Shown here in pieces: positions 22,880 to 33,761 of a stretch of 64,000 nucleotides of DNA. The stretch lies in contig OX457032.1 in the NCBI GenBank assembly GCA_949752745.1, positions 11,791,543 to 11,855,542 of the forward strand, given 5' to 3'. The position numbers and the translations under genes were made by a program. How positions within the stretch are numbered: position 1 is the stretch's first letter; each line of letters starts with the position of its first letter. A model generated the notes under the pieces. It searched no databases, was not told the origin of the DNA, and saw only the letters and a program-made list of their open reading frames with translations. This DNA comes from Protula sp. h YS-2021 (lineage: Eukaryota > Annelida > Polychaeta > Sabellida > Serpulidae).

Positions 22880-23264
22880 TATGTGGTCTTTCCTTGGATT
22901 TACTCGTGGTCTTTCCTCGAATGTCCTCGTGGTCTTTCCTCGGATTTCCTCGTGGTCTTCCCTTGGATTTCCTTGTGGTCTTTCCTCGAATGTCCTCGTG
23001 GTCTTTCCTCGGGTTTCCTCGTGGTCTTTCCTCGGATTTCTTCGTGGTATTTCCTTGGATTTCCTCATGGTCTTTCCTCGTATGTCCTCGTGGTCTTTCC
23101 TTGGATTTTCTCGAGGTCTTTCCTCGGATTTTCTGGTGGTCTTTCCTTGGATTTCTTCCTGGCCTTTCCTCGGATTTCCTGGTGGTCTTTTCTCGGATTG
23201 CCTGGTGGCTTTTCCTCTGATTTAATGGTGGTCTTTCCTCGGATTTCTTCGTGGTGTTTCCTTG
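22880..23264. repeat. 23-bp minisatellite
   Basis: About 17 copies of CCTCGTGGTCTTTCCTCGGA plus TTT. The unit is free of stops on both strands, so it makes artificial frames up to 170 codons (a basic KTTRKSEERPRGNPRKDHEE type on the minus strand). Confidence 0.95.
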
Positions 23265-24171
23265 GACATCCAATGAGCATGTATTTTCGTGAAAACACTC
23301 CGCAGGGTGCAGTTGCAGTTTGCCACCTAAGAGCAAACCAGAAGATTGCGTCTCTCTCGCCTTGGTGTTAATTTATGCTAACTTCTTTCACTGTCAAATC
23401 ACACGTCACACGAATTATTCGCCTTATAAAGAGCCGTGTTTTGGGGGAGGGGGAGGAAATGCCACATTTGACTGTAAGCGGTAACTGTCCCGGATGCCCT
23501 GGTAACCATTTTGCTCACCTGTCTTAAAAAGGATAAATCAGTTCTGCAAACTTGAGCAAGGTAAGCAGAGCCAGAGGTGTGTTAAAATTCAAATAATAAA
23601 AGCTCAGACCTCTGTATATTAAACAATAACACGGACTGAACAACCGCACATGGTGTAAAAAAGGTAAGATTTATTTTAATGGGTTGTATTTATTGCGTAT
23701 CACTAAACTTTTGAAATTATACATATTTATTTATTGCGGAGATGTTATTACATTTCAAGTATGTTTACGTGATGAACTTTAAACTGCAGTAATATACAGT
23801 CGGCAATGTGAAGTGCTCGGTGAAACACAAAACACTTCAAATTGGCCAGAATTCGAAATAACCGAAGCAAGTTGAACGAGAAATTGACGACCACCCCCCC
23901 CCCCCCCCCCGCCCCACAGAAAACTGTAATGTCACCTCACGTTATGAGAAGTTCCAGTTTTGGATGTTCCAATTAGCGTACCCTACTGCAGTGCATTGAA
24001 AAATGCTTAAGCGACCCGATGTCATCAGTGTCATCATCACTGAGTTTATCGGACTTTTCAACCTCCTTGTAAACTTTCAGTGTTTTGGGGTCTACTTAAG
24101 TGGCAGCTTTCATTTTATCTTTGTATCTCTTGCCGTTGGCTACTGTTTTTAAACATTTAAAAAGTAGATAT
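23265..24171. other. No gene recognised
   Basis: Contains a C-run at about 23894-23911 and otherwise unremarkable sequence. Confidence 0.5.
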
Positions 24172-25895
24172 ACGAATGAGTAGCGAAATTACACTTGGCG
24201 CCACAAAAAATAAGATTCTGAATACTTTAAGTTACAGAATTATTTAAAAATCTTTGTTAAATCTTTGTCAAATTGCCAGTTGTATCAAAACTCTACGTAA
24301 CAAAGCCTCTGACATACTATATCCCAGTAAACATTCTGACGTTGTTATAACGTCGATTTGAGGTTCAGTCAGTGACCCCGGCCACATCGCAACATTAAAG
24401 CGGGTTTTGTTATTGACAAAACGTTGAATAGACGTTAGATAAGCAACGATGTTCAGACGCTGATTTTGCTCCCAAAATAAAACACACTGGTTACGATTTG
24501 GCTATGATTTATCACGACAATAGATCAAAGTTTGCACAACGTTCTGATGTGACGTTGCTTTTCGTTGAAGAAAGCCCAACTTTTTTCCGATGCCTAATTA
24601 ATGTGTTCTTCGCAACGTTGAATGAACTTCGAAAAATGGACGATTTTTGAAGACGTCGACATGTCGACGTGTCAAAGAAATCTAGGCAATTTGCAGACAA
24701 CCCCCCCCCCCCCCCCCCCCTCTTTATTTTATGTTTATTAAATTTTTTTTCATTAATTTATTTTAGGGGGGATTTATGGAATCCCAAAAGGCAAAATGAA
24801 AGAAACAAAAGAAGCAAAGAAGGTCGCAGTAGAAATATATTTAACGTGTTTTGAAAATAAAGCCAAAAGTAAATAAATAAATAATGATAAATAAATAAAT
24901 TAAAAATAAATAAATAAACGCCAAAGGGGGTAGCTGGCATACCGAATGTTTATAACTTTCACTTATTGATAATGTGAATACAATTTATTGGCAAGTGTGA
25001 AGGTGAGCAAAGTCTCAATGTCCATTTTAAATAAAAAATGTCAATGAATTTTTAAAAAAATTGAGGTGGACGAACTAGACATGCTGGAGTATGTGGTTGT
25101 CCTTAGCCCTAACAGTCCAGGAGGAGTTCGTGTGACAAGGTTATGGCGGTAAAAAGGAATCGTACGGAAACACCTTACCGAATCATACGAATTAAATAAA
25201 CTATGGAGAATGAAAATGCCCAAGTGTAAATATAAATATATTATATAATACTTATTTTTACTTAAATACATGTCACTACAGTTTAACGATTTGCCAAAAA
25301 CATTAGATTCCATTGGCATAGAAGCTTTTCCGAAATAACAGAACGCAAAATATCTCTATTAATTACACTTTGGGCGTTAACTGAGCGCCGGAAAAAGTGT
25401 GGTTTTCGGCAACCAAAATGAACTATACGTCTAAAAAAACTTTTTATTAAACGTAGGTTTAGTGGACGTTAAATCCGTTGAGTAGGCGTTGATCTATGGT
25501 CGCACATGTGATCACAACCGAATTACAACCAGATTCCATGCTGCGGAAACGGTTTTTTACGGGCGAAATCAAATCTACACTGCACTTTTTTTATCCAATG
25601 TCTGTTCGTCGTTGTGTCAAATACTGTGATCTATGGTCGCAGCCAATCAAAACCAAGTTACAACCAGATTCAATGCTGCGATTTGGTTCGGTACTGACGC
25701 AAGGTCCAATCGACTTTTTATCGACACCTGAATGTTTACTGCGATAGAGCGTTCAAAAGCTAAGTTATGTAGAGTTTTGATGCAAATGGCAACTTGGCAA
25801 GACTTTTAACAAAGATTCTTACAGAATTCTGAATTTTTAAGTGCCCAGAATGGTATTCTTTGTGATCTCAAGGGTGATTTTCGCTACTCGGTAAC
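24172..25895. mobile_element. Foldback element with about 170-bp imperfect terminal inverted repeats
   Basis: The left end, from GAGTAGCGAAATTACAC through ATCTTTGTTAAATC, ATCAAAACTCTACGTAA and CAGTAAACATTC (24178-24338), matches the reverse complement of 25725-25890 in the same order. No transposase frame is evident inside. Internally, GATCTATGGTCGCA plus ACAACCAGATTC is duplicated at 25492 and 25630. A C-run (24702-24720) and an (ATAA)n tract (about 24870-24918) lie in the middle. Confidence 0.82.
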
Positions 25896-26282
25896 GAAAA
25901 CGGTCTAGTTTCATGCTGGCTTGGAGTATTGAAGTAAAATTTGCAACACAGTGAAGTTAAAATCACAGGAAATAGATTCCCTAATAAATGCTCGCTGTGG
26001 TCACAGAAAACAAAAATAAATCAATACCTCAGCTTCGGCATTTAGTTGAGTCAATGATATCGTTATTTTTGTTGGTTGGGTTTTTTTTCAGTTTTACTCA
26101 TGTTTTAATTAATGTGCATCTTCGAATCTGATAATTATTTTTATTTTCTTTTAATTAATATACACTATTATCACAATCATCCATATACACCTTTAAACAT
26201 ATACACAAAAGGGAAGAAAAGGCAAGAATATTCCCTGCCCCGTTGTGCAAGCATGTATTTTGTGTATTTGTTTTCGCTGTAG
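25896..26282. other. Upstream flank or intron of the neuropeptide gene
   Basis: AT-rich, ending in a strong pyrimidine tract and CTGTAG at 26282. The first coding exon is therefore probably preceded by an untranslated exon further upstream that I cannot locate. No promoter could be identified. Confidence 0.5.
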
Positions 26283-26485
26283 AGACTGGGAGAATACACC
26301 AGGCGAACAGACTATGGCATCTACGTTAGCTGTTTCCGGTATATTAGCTACTGTGATTGGTGTTCTAAGTCACGTGGTCTTGGGAGAAAACAAACTGCGC
26401 TTGCTCTGTGAAAACAACCCCAATACTCCCATACGCATTCACATTCTGTGTGAACAACTCGAACGCCAGACAAAGCTTGACCAAG
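26283..26485 (+). CDS. FMRFamide precursor, signal-peptide exon
   Basis: The acceptor TTTTCGCTGTAG precedes the exon. ATG at 26314 starts MASTLAVSGILATVIGVLSH, a hydrophobic secretion signal. LLCENNPNTP and HILCEQLERQTK follow, a two-cysteine segment like the N-terminal spacer of other lophotrochozoan FMRFamide precursors. The donor is CAAG/GTAAAT, phase 1. An ATG at 26245 lies upstream of the acceptor in the same frame, but the signal peptide begins at 26314. Confidence 0.88.
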
Positions 26486-29400
26486 GTAAATATGTATCAA
26501 TTATCATTAAGCTTTAAAAACGATTAATCTCGACTGGTATCAATTGTGAAAATGGGTTTTATGAAACAGTACCCTTAGACGTGACTTCCAGCTGTTAGTG
26601 TGTTTTGTGGTATTTCGCCATTCCAATGATAAGGAGGAGGTACTTAGTAAACCACTTTGTATCATTTGTGTTACCAAAAAACGCGTCTCAAAAACGCGGA
26701 GAAAGCATTAGTATTACCATGCGCGTCTCAAAAACGCGGAGGAAGCATTAGTGTTACCATCAGTGTCACAAAAACGGGCAGATAGCATTAGTGTTACTAT
26801 GCGTGTCTGAAAAACGTGTGTCTGCGTGGAGTGTCAATTTCATTTAAAAAGGGGAGGGGTAATTGGAAATCTGAGATGGGTGTGGAACAACAAAAGGGTA
26901 ACAAGATGCCCTTCTTTCTTGTTATTTGTATCCTAGGCAAATAATAAAAAATGTGTCCAAATAATTCCTCTGTGCATCCATATGTTATCATTAACTGACT
27001 ATTTCATTTTTTGTCTGAGCTTAACATTTTTAAAAATCTTTTTTTGCGCTGTATAAATAGCAAGAGGACCTTACAATGACCATATGTGCCTATTACGCTG
27101 GCGTTGAGACAAAATAATGAACAAAAATATTTTTGCATATTTATTGAGGCAATGGACAAAACACATGCTGAACAGCCAAGTCTCCTCCTTCCTGCCCAAG
27201 CCTCCTCGTTCCCGCCCCAAGCCTCCTCGTTCCCGCCCCAAGCCTCCTCGTTCCCGCCCCAAGCCTCCTCGTTCTCGTCCCAACCACCTGGAAGGGTATT
27301 GTAAAAACGATTGACTAACTGCAGTTAAAATTTTCCACGTATTATTTAATCTCAACCCACTTCACCTGTCTTTATCAACATTGTAAGATGTTTCTTGAGA
27401 ATTAAGCTAAAGTAATAATTTATGTATACCTAATACACAAATGAGGTCTGGAGGAGGGAGGCACTTCGTATCATATGTGTTAGTATGTGTGAACCAAATA
27501 ATGCGGAGGAAGGCGGGGCAGTAATTTTGATGTGGTCCGCACGGAGCTGCAATTTCGTTTAAAAAAGGGCAATTTTCATTCAGTACTACGTGTTTGCTTT
27601 GAAGCGGAGGGCGGTTCTTTTGGAAATGCACGTTTGGAGAAAAAAGAGGGGTTTTTTAAACTCAGCAAACCGCATATATGATTCGTTTTAAAAAAGTAAT
27701 GGACTTGGGTGTGTACGCGGGCGCACTCCACGCCTCTCCCTCCGCCCCCCCCTCCCCGCCCGGGATATGAAATGCTTGAAAGAACTGTGGAAGAATTAAA
27801 ATTGGCGGCTCTTGATAGTGACAAAAACATAATTAGAAATACCAATAATTATCTTCATAATCATAATCAGTAATCCTTAAAAAATAATACTGCAAACTGT
27901 TTGGAGTTCATCATCAGACTTTAACAACCAACCTTTGAGAAAAGCAATTATCCAACTAATATAAACAATACCAGGGAGTCCAATTCCTGGACTGCAGTGC
28001 GTTAGAACAAAGCGCGTGGCCCACGTTTGTTAGCAATCAATTCTAAAAACGTGTAAGAACAATTAGTTGTAGAAGGGGGCAATCTTTGGGTCACATCTGT
28101 TTAAAACCAATTAACTGTGACAGACAATTTCGCCCTTCTCGCTTCAGCCGTAGCAAGAAGGTAACAACACAAGGCGCTTTTTTGACGCAGGAGCAGAATA
28201 AACATTTGCACTCGTTTGTATGAAGGTGTGAGCCTGCAAATTAGTCATGGCATCTCGACAATTCAGAGGTGCTGATGCCTACGTCTTCACCCCCCACCCC
28301 CTACACACTCACACTAACACTCCACGATTTTCCTACCACCACCTCTAGTGCTTGGCTTTTTGTGCAGTTTAATGCTCTCTGCTGTACTAAAAAAACAACA
28401 ATCACACGGGATCTACATGAAAGCCCAAAAACAGTGGCTGATAATATGTGACGTCATGCAAAAAGATGGAAGCTGATTTTAAGATGTCAAACATACGTCG
28501 AATTCATGAACACTTAGTTTTCAAGGCGGGTAGCTGCAACGCCTTGCAGAGTCATAAACCCGTTTTCATGATAATTCCACAATTCATCAACTTGGTTCCT
28601 CTAAATCGGAGCATGGCTTGAAATTTGTGAACCAAAAGAAAAAGTAGAATAAATAATGTACGCGCCATAAGACTGGCCCTGTCAACCACGAAACCGTGAG
28701 ATTTCATTCTACTGTCGCTTCGAAAATGATCAATCACTGTACAAAGAAACGCTGACATTGAAACACATTATACATTTCTTTTTTTTTTTATCATTTTTTA
28801 TTTTTTACTTTCTGTTAATTCCATACGTCATCTCGTCAAACGAAAAAACCTCCGTGGCCGTATTCACAAAATTTAACTGTACGGTTAACATATTCGGTCA
28901 ACTGCTCAAGTAGAACTTTTGAAATTTAATGAATACATTTTATTTTTACATCAAACGAAATTCTCGTTTTAAAAATTATTTGCCTAATTTAGCTAAATCA
29001 GTTGATTTCCCTTGTGCGGTGTGCAGTTAACTGCACAGTTAACTTTTGTGAATACCGGGGCTGGCGTTTATTGTAGCAATAGTAATTGTAAACCTTGTCA
29101 GTTCGGACACACTTCATGTCAAACATCTTCACGCACGACAGGTCCAGCTGTCATGGACATCATCTTCCATTTCCGTTTCTGACAGGCTTCCAGTGACGTA
29201 TACGCAAAGATTGCCCGTGATTTTTTTTACGGGGGGGGGAGGGGCTCAGTACAGTGGAACCTCGGCATTGGACCACCTTCCTCTTGGGACCACCTCAGAA
29301 TTAGGGCAAATTTTTTCGGTTCCAAATGCGTTCCATAGACTTTAATGGCTATGAAAACTCCCAATTGGGACCATCTCGGATCAGACCACTTCGGGCCGCT

Positions 29401-32109
29401 TTTTTTCGGTCCCGAGCCCTCAAAATGCCTGAGATCGGACCACTATCAGTTAGTGGGGTATCCACTGTATTTTTGCGGCACATTACTTACAACACTGAGC
29501 ATGTTGCCGTCTTAGATACTGTTGCTAGGGATTATGGTAGCAAGTGTGTAACCAGACAGGGGCTTAGTTTTGTTATCTATCTGGGTCTACCTCTGAAATA
29601 GGACACATTTTATCCGGTCCCAAGGGTCGTCCGATTTCGGAGGTTCCATTGTAATTGTAGCTATATTAAGGTCTGTCGTTGGGACAGACGAGTAGTATGA
29701 ATTAGTATGATTTAGTGTGAAGCAGTGTAAAGTGGTATGAAGTGGTAAGAGCCGACCAGAAATGTTGGTACATAGCTAGCAGACGTTAAATATTTTTTAA
29801 TCAATTTAATCCAGTTAGGGTGGGGGTAGGATGATGGGAGGGGATGTCATCGGAGAACAGCTTTCAAGATTGACTCAATTTCCAGGCCAAGTAGTTGTAA
29901 TTTTTTTATGTTTGTGTGTTCCAGGCCAAGTGCAAATGGTTTTCTGCGTTTATGTGTCACCATATTGTCTTTTAAACATTGCCAGTAATGTCTGTGTATG
30001 TTTTTAGGAGAGGTTACTGACTGGTACAATTTCTTGGGCAAAAATCGTTTCATCAAAGATGCCACGGCTACAAACCTCAGACCTAACCAATCACCACCCG
30101 TAGATTATTCGGCTCAGGACAGCTCCACCCCAGGTGAACAAATATTTATTCCTCCCACTGCCCCATGAGAATATACAAAAAGATCTACAACATAATCCCG
30201 ATATAACGACTTTGATATAATGACATTCGACTTAGAACGATATAAATATCTGGACACATTATAAGCTTTTCTCTGTTTAAAGCTAGCGGTTACAACGACG
30301 TAAAAACAACATAGCGGTTATAACGACATATCGGTTATAACGACATATCGGTTATAACAACATGCACTTTCTCGGTCCCAGCCATGTCGACGTTGCACTG
30401 AACTAAAAAAAATGTTTACTTACATGGGAGTAAAGTTAGTTTTTATAACTTAACAGCGGCCGTTGATAACACCGTTGATAAGTTAATGCTATTGTATTTC
30501 AATAACACTTGTCCGCAATGAGATACAGTTTTGACAGTCATCCACAAATAAAGGTATCTTTTCTTCAATTTTAGCACTTCATTTCAAGCTTTTCAAAATT
30601 GACTTCTGAAAAAACGTATTAAATCGTTCATGTGTTTTTATTGAGGTCAATGCAAAAGATGAATTGCTGATACCAGTAATTAAATTATTTATAGGAAATG
30701 AATGATAAATAAAGAATAAAAAATAACTAAGTAATTAATGAACTCTATGAAGCAATTATTCAGCAGTGGGCAAGACCTGCCCTGTAAGCACACCCAAGTA
30801 AAACCCATGTAAAACCCAGGGTTATTTTTTGGCCCTTCCCACGTGAATCCCATGCAGAGATTTGCATGGGAATGAGACAAAAATCGAGGTAAAATCCATG
30901 GTCGGAATTCCCACGCATAATCCATGCATTTCCCAGTTGGGATCCACCTGGGTTTACCCGGGTGGGATTTGCATGGGCATTTCCATACATATTTCATGTG
31001 TATTTTACAGGGGGTTTCCCAGGGTGGGAAAACCCAGGCATTTCCCACCCAGAAATGGCTCCTTTCTCCACGGGATTAATATGGGTTTTCTCCTTTCCCA
31101 CCTTCCCATGCAAATCCGAATTAAAACCCATACGTATCCCACATGGGAAAATTTTCTGTGCTTACTGGGTGAGGACTACCCACAGTTTCCTTTGTTAACA
31201 TTTAAACGACAATAAAAGTAATTACTGTTGATACCTGTAATTGTTAACAATGAACCATTTGATATCAGATACAGCTGTATTTTATCATAAACATTAATTA
31301 AGTGTTTGGAATTTTGATATCAAGCAATCATTCTGTGACGTCACACCTAACATAAGAAACTTACACATGACTTTACACAAATTTTTGCAATATCATTAAA
31401 TATTTTTTACATCAATGGCCAATTTTTGAACTGATTAAAGTAAATCATTCACAGGTTTAAATTCTGATATAATAAATGTGGAGAAGGGGTGGCAAGAACG
31501 TTCTAAAGTCTGTTCACTTTCTATTGCAATTGAGTTGAAGCATAACATCGGACTGTGACGCTATGATAATCTGCATTGCGTCAACGTTTTCTCCGGTTGT
31601 TGCCACAGGAGCCCTTTCCCTGTGTTTTAACACCTCTGATACTCTTTTTTTACCAGTTGTTTTTTCCTGAAAGTTTCTCACAGCTCCATGTGAGTGATAA
31701 CAACCCTAACACAGCCCACCCACCCTGAGTCACTGACATGAGCGGAAGCCAAGCTCTTTGGCTGGTCTTGCCTGTTTTGTCATGCGCAAGAAATGTGTAC
31801 AGTCAGGTGGAATGTTCCTTCAGATTTTGCTCTTTTTGTACCAAAACAACTCATCAGACGATTTTGTTCACGCGTAATGTGATATAAAACAAAAACTTTT
31901 TATGAGGGTGGGGGGGGGGGGGTGGGTACGAGGAGGTTATACGCATTTCTCTCACAACAATATGACGCCCACAGCTGCCCGCCAAACCCCCTCCCCCCCC
32001 CCCCCCGCGAAAAAATAATAACTAAAAAAAAAAAACTCACACAGACCCAAAATACAGGATATGTTTGTTTGTTAGTTTGTTTGTTTCGTTTTTTTTTTTT
32101 TTGATTGTT

Positions 32110-32142
<33 letters not shown>

Positions 32143-33386
32143 GTTTTTTTTTTTTTTTAATTTTTAAAGAAAATGTTAGAAATCAAGTTTGAAAGGAATT
32201 CATGGAGATAGAAGACATTACTACGGTGTTTTTTCCTCACTCAGGTATTGTTTTCTAATTCAGGTATGTTTTTATTTCACTCAGGTATGTTTTTTCTCAC
32301 TCAGGTATGTTTTTCGGCGTCAGAGTGAGGAGAGGCGGGAACTACATTCGCTTTGGACGAAGCGCCGAGTCATATCCCTACGCACTAAAATACCTGTCTA
32401 GTTTCGCTGGAAGAGATACCCGCGGAGATGGTCATTATGTGCGCTTCGGTCGGTCCGCCGACACACCCGAAATAAACTTAAAAACCGATGACGAAACCGG
32501 CGCTCCCGCACCTTTTTTCAAACAGTTTGGAGTTGATAAGAGATTCATGAGGTTTGGAAAACGTCCTGATCCATCTCTCGAAAATTATAACGATTTCAGG
32601 AAGCGCTTTATGAGATTTGGAAAGCGCTTTGACGAAAGCGAAGGAGAAAAGAGAGACGATGCTAACATCGGGGACGGAGGGAAGCAGTTTATGCGCTGGG
32701 GGAAGCGACTGCACCCGCAGAAGAGTGACCTGGAGAACGTAATGTATGGAGAGTGGATAGACAAGCGTTTGGATGACGGTAACGAAAACGCGAAGAGGTT
32801 CATGCGATTTGGTAGGGGCGAAAACGATGGTGACCTTTTCAATGAGAATGGTGCGAAGCGATTCATGCGTTTCGGCAAGCGTGACAATAGTCCTTTCAGT
32901 CTTGATGACATTGATCCGAATAAGCGATTTATGCGTTTTGGAAAACGCGATGAGGGCACTGAAGATGAGGAAATGGATTCACATCATATTATTAAACGAT
33001 CCGTGAAAGCAACAGCACCTTCAGACGACCGTTCCGACCGACAACTCATTGTTTCGAATGGTGCTGCGCAAACCTACCCAAACGACGGCCTGGAGGAATT
33101 GGATACGGAACAACAGCTAGAGGAGCTTCCAAATACGATACCGGATTCCCTACCGGAAGTGCCACAAGTGGCGCCATCTGCTGAGAACACCAAACCGGAT
33201 GTTTTGTCAGTGGATAAAAAATTTATGCGGTTTGGTAAGAGAGAAGGGCCAGTTGGAGGCATTCAAAACATGATAGATTTTAGAGCGGCTGCGGATGCTG
33301 TCAAGCAACTCAAGGATCACTTTGATCAATTTTACAAGCGTCAGGATGAAATCGTGCCATCTGCTATTGACGCTAAAGCGATGTGA
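26283..33386 (+). CDS. FMRFamide-type neuropeptide precursor
   Basis: Three coding exons join in phase 1: 26314-26485 (ATG in exon 26283-26485), 30008-30133 and 32305-33386. They give 1380 bases and a 459-residue precursor. It begins with a signal peptide, and its last exon carries nine peptide units ending in Gly before a basic site: six FMRFG, one FMRWG, one YIRFG and one YVRFG. In the secretory pathway these would be cut at basic residues and C-terminally amidated, giving FMRFamide and relatives, which in lophotrochozoans act on muscle, heart and neurons. Acidic spacers between the repeats are typical of such precursors. The tetrapeptide form in many copies points to a mollusc or near relative. 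Alternative splicing of the last exon, known in snails, is not evident here. Confidence 0.95.
26650..26822. repeat. about 44-bp tandem repeat in intron 1
   Basis: About four copies containing CGTCTCAAAAACGCGGAGAA and AGCATTAGTGTTACCATG. Confidence 0.85.
27190..27290. repeat. 21-bp tandem repeat in intron 1
   Basis: Five copies of GCCTCCTCGTTCCCGCCCCA plus A. Confidence 0.95.
27291..28856. other. Rest of intron 1 up to the MITE
   Basis: No exon seen. It includes a C-rich patch near 27740-27765 and ordinary AT-rich sequence. Confidence 0.5.
28857..29058. mobile_element. Short MITE with about 35-bp terminal inverted repeats
   Basis: The left end reads CCGTATTCACAAAATTTAAC then TGTACGGTTAAC. 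The right end is the near-exact reverse complement (GTTAACTGCACAGTTAAC then TTTTGTGAATACCGG). The element is 202 bp with no coding capacity and lies in intron 1 of the neuropeptide gene. Confidence 0.85.
29252..29651. mobile_element. Pogo-like MITE with TA target site
   Basis: Begins TA/CAGTGGAACCTC and ends GAGGTTCCATTG/TA, sharing the end sequence of the Tigger-like element at 19801. An internal TATCCACTGTA at 29459-29469 is a second, shorter match to the same end, so a nested or deleted copy is possible. No transposase is seen. Confidence 0.8.
30008..30133 (+). CDS. FMRFamide precursor, second exon
   Basis: Reads GEVTDWYNFLGKNRFIKD, then a spacer (RPNQSPPVDYSAQDSSTP). Both boundaries are phase 1 (TTTTTAG acceptor, CCAG/GTGAAC donor), so the exon could be skipped in frame. 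It holds no amidated RFG unit. Its function would be as spacer, with possible cleavage at GKNR. Confidence 0.82.
30190..30400. mobile_element. Fragment of a Tigger/pogo-type repeat
   Basis: Contains CCCGATATAACGAC and three tandem GGTTATAACGACATATC units, sequences of the sort found at ends of Tigger-like elements. Boundaries and target sites could not be defined. Confidence 0.4.
30766..31183. mobile_element. MITE with 27-bp terminal inverted repeats
   Basis: The left end GTGGGCAAGACCTGCCCTGT-AAGCACA is an imperfect inverted match to the right end TGTGCTTACTGGGTGAGGAC-TACCCAC. The interior is built of CCCATG, TGGGATTTGCATGGG and AAACCCA words, largely self-complementary. It lies in intron 2 of the neuropeptide gene. 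Confidence 0.85.
31900..32160. repeat. Homopolymer cluster before the last exon
   Basis: A G-run at about 31908-31921, a C-run at about 31991-32006, an A-run at about 32023-32036 and T-rich runs at about 32089-32158 lie in the 400 bp before the neuropeptide-coding exon. Confidence 0.9.
32237..32322 (+). promoter_or_regulatory. Tandem acceptor/donor sites at the last neuropeptide exon
   Basis: A unit of about 22 bp (TCACTCAGGTATGTTTTT) occurs four times, with CAG/GTAT junctions after 32244, 32262, 32284 and 32304. Each places a 3' splice site directly against a 5' splice-site-like GTATGT or GTATTG. Only use of the last AG (32303-32304) opens the long frame in the required phase. Confidence 0.75.
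32305..33386 (+). CDS. FMRFamide precursor, peptide-coding exon
   Basis: The exon codes for residues 100-459. Candidate amidated units are YIRFG before Arg (32343-32357), YVRFG before Arg (32436-32450), FMRFG at 32544-32558, 32607-32621, 32799-32813, 32862-32876, 32928-32942 and 33222-33236, and FMRWG at 32688-32702. Most have KR on both sides. The copy at 32799 is followed by a single Arg and then Gly-Glu, and the last is preceded by KK. Spacers are acidic. An apparently peptide-free stretch of about 90 residues, Pro/Glu-rich, separates the sixth and seventh FMR units. The stop is TGA at 33384. Confidence 0.96.
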
Positions 33387-33755
33387 TACAGTGCTTTGTG
33401 GGTAATTGATAGACAGCACTAAAGGGAGGGTGTTATTTAAAAAAAATATATTTATTTGTAGAAAAATATTTTCTTAATTGCATAATAATCATGTAAAAAT
33501 TACAAAGCCAAACTTTTATTAGTTTTCCATTTAATCCTAAAGCTTGCAACCGTGCAACCCACTTCAAAGCAAACCATAGTGCACTCCTGACGTAACAGTC
33601 GCGAAGCTCATTGATACAGTGGACGCCGTAACGAAATGAGATGTTCATTTTTCTCTTTTATGTCTGCAGGTATTGTTATTTTGTAAAAATTAGAACCTCA
33701 CCTTTAATATATGATCTTATTTGTACTCATGCAATGTTTAAACTTACACTGTTTG

Positions 33756-33761
33756 AATAAA
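33756..33761 (+). promoter_or_regulatory. Polyadenylation signal of the neuropeptide gene
   Basis: An AATAAA hexamer 370 bp after the stop codon, followed by T-rich sequence. Confidence 0.6.

Noticed and set aside
22814..23371. 170-codon basic frame (RKDHEEIRGKTTR type) and plus-strand counterparts
   Set aside because: Both strands and all frames of a 23-bp minisatellite are open, so there is no coding signal.
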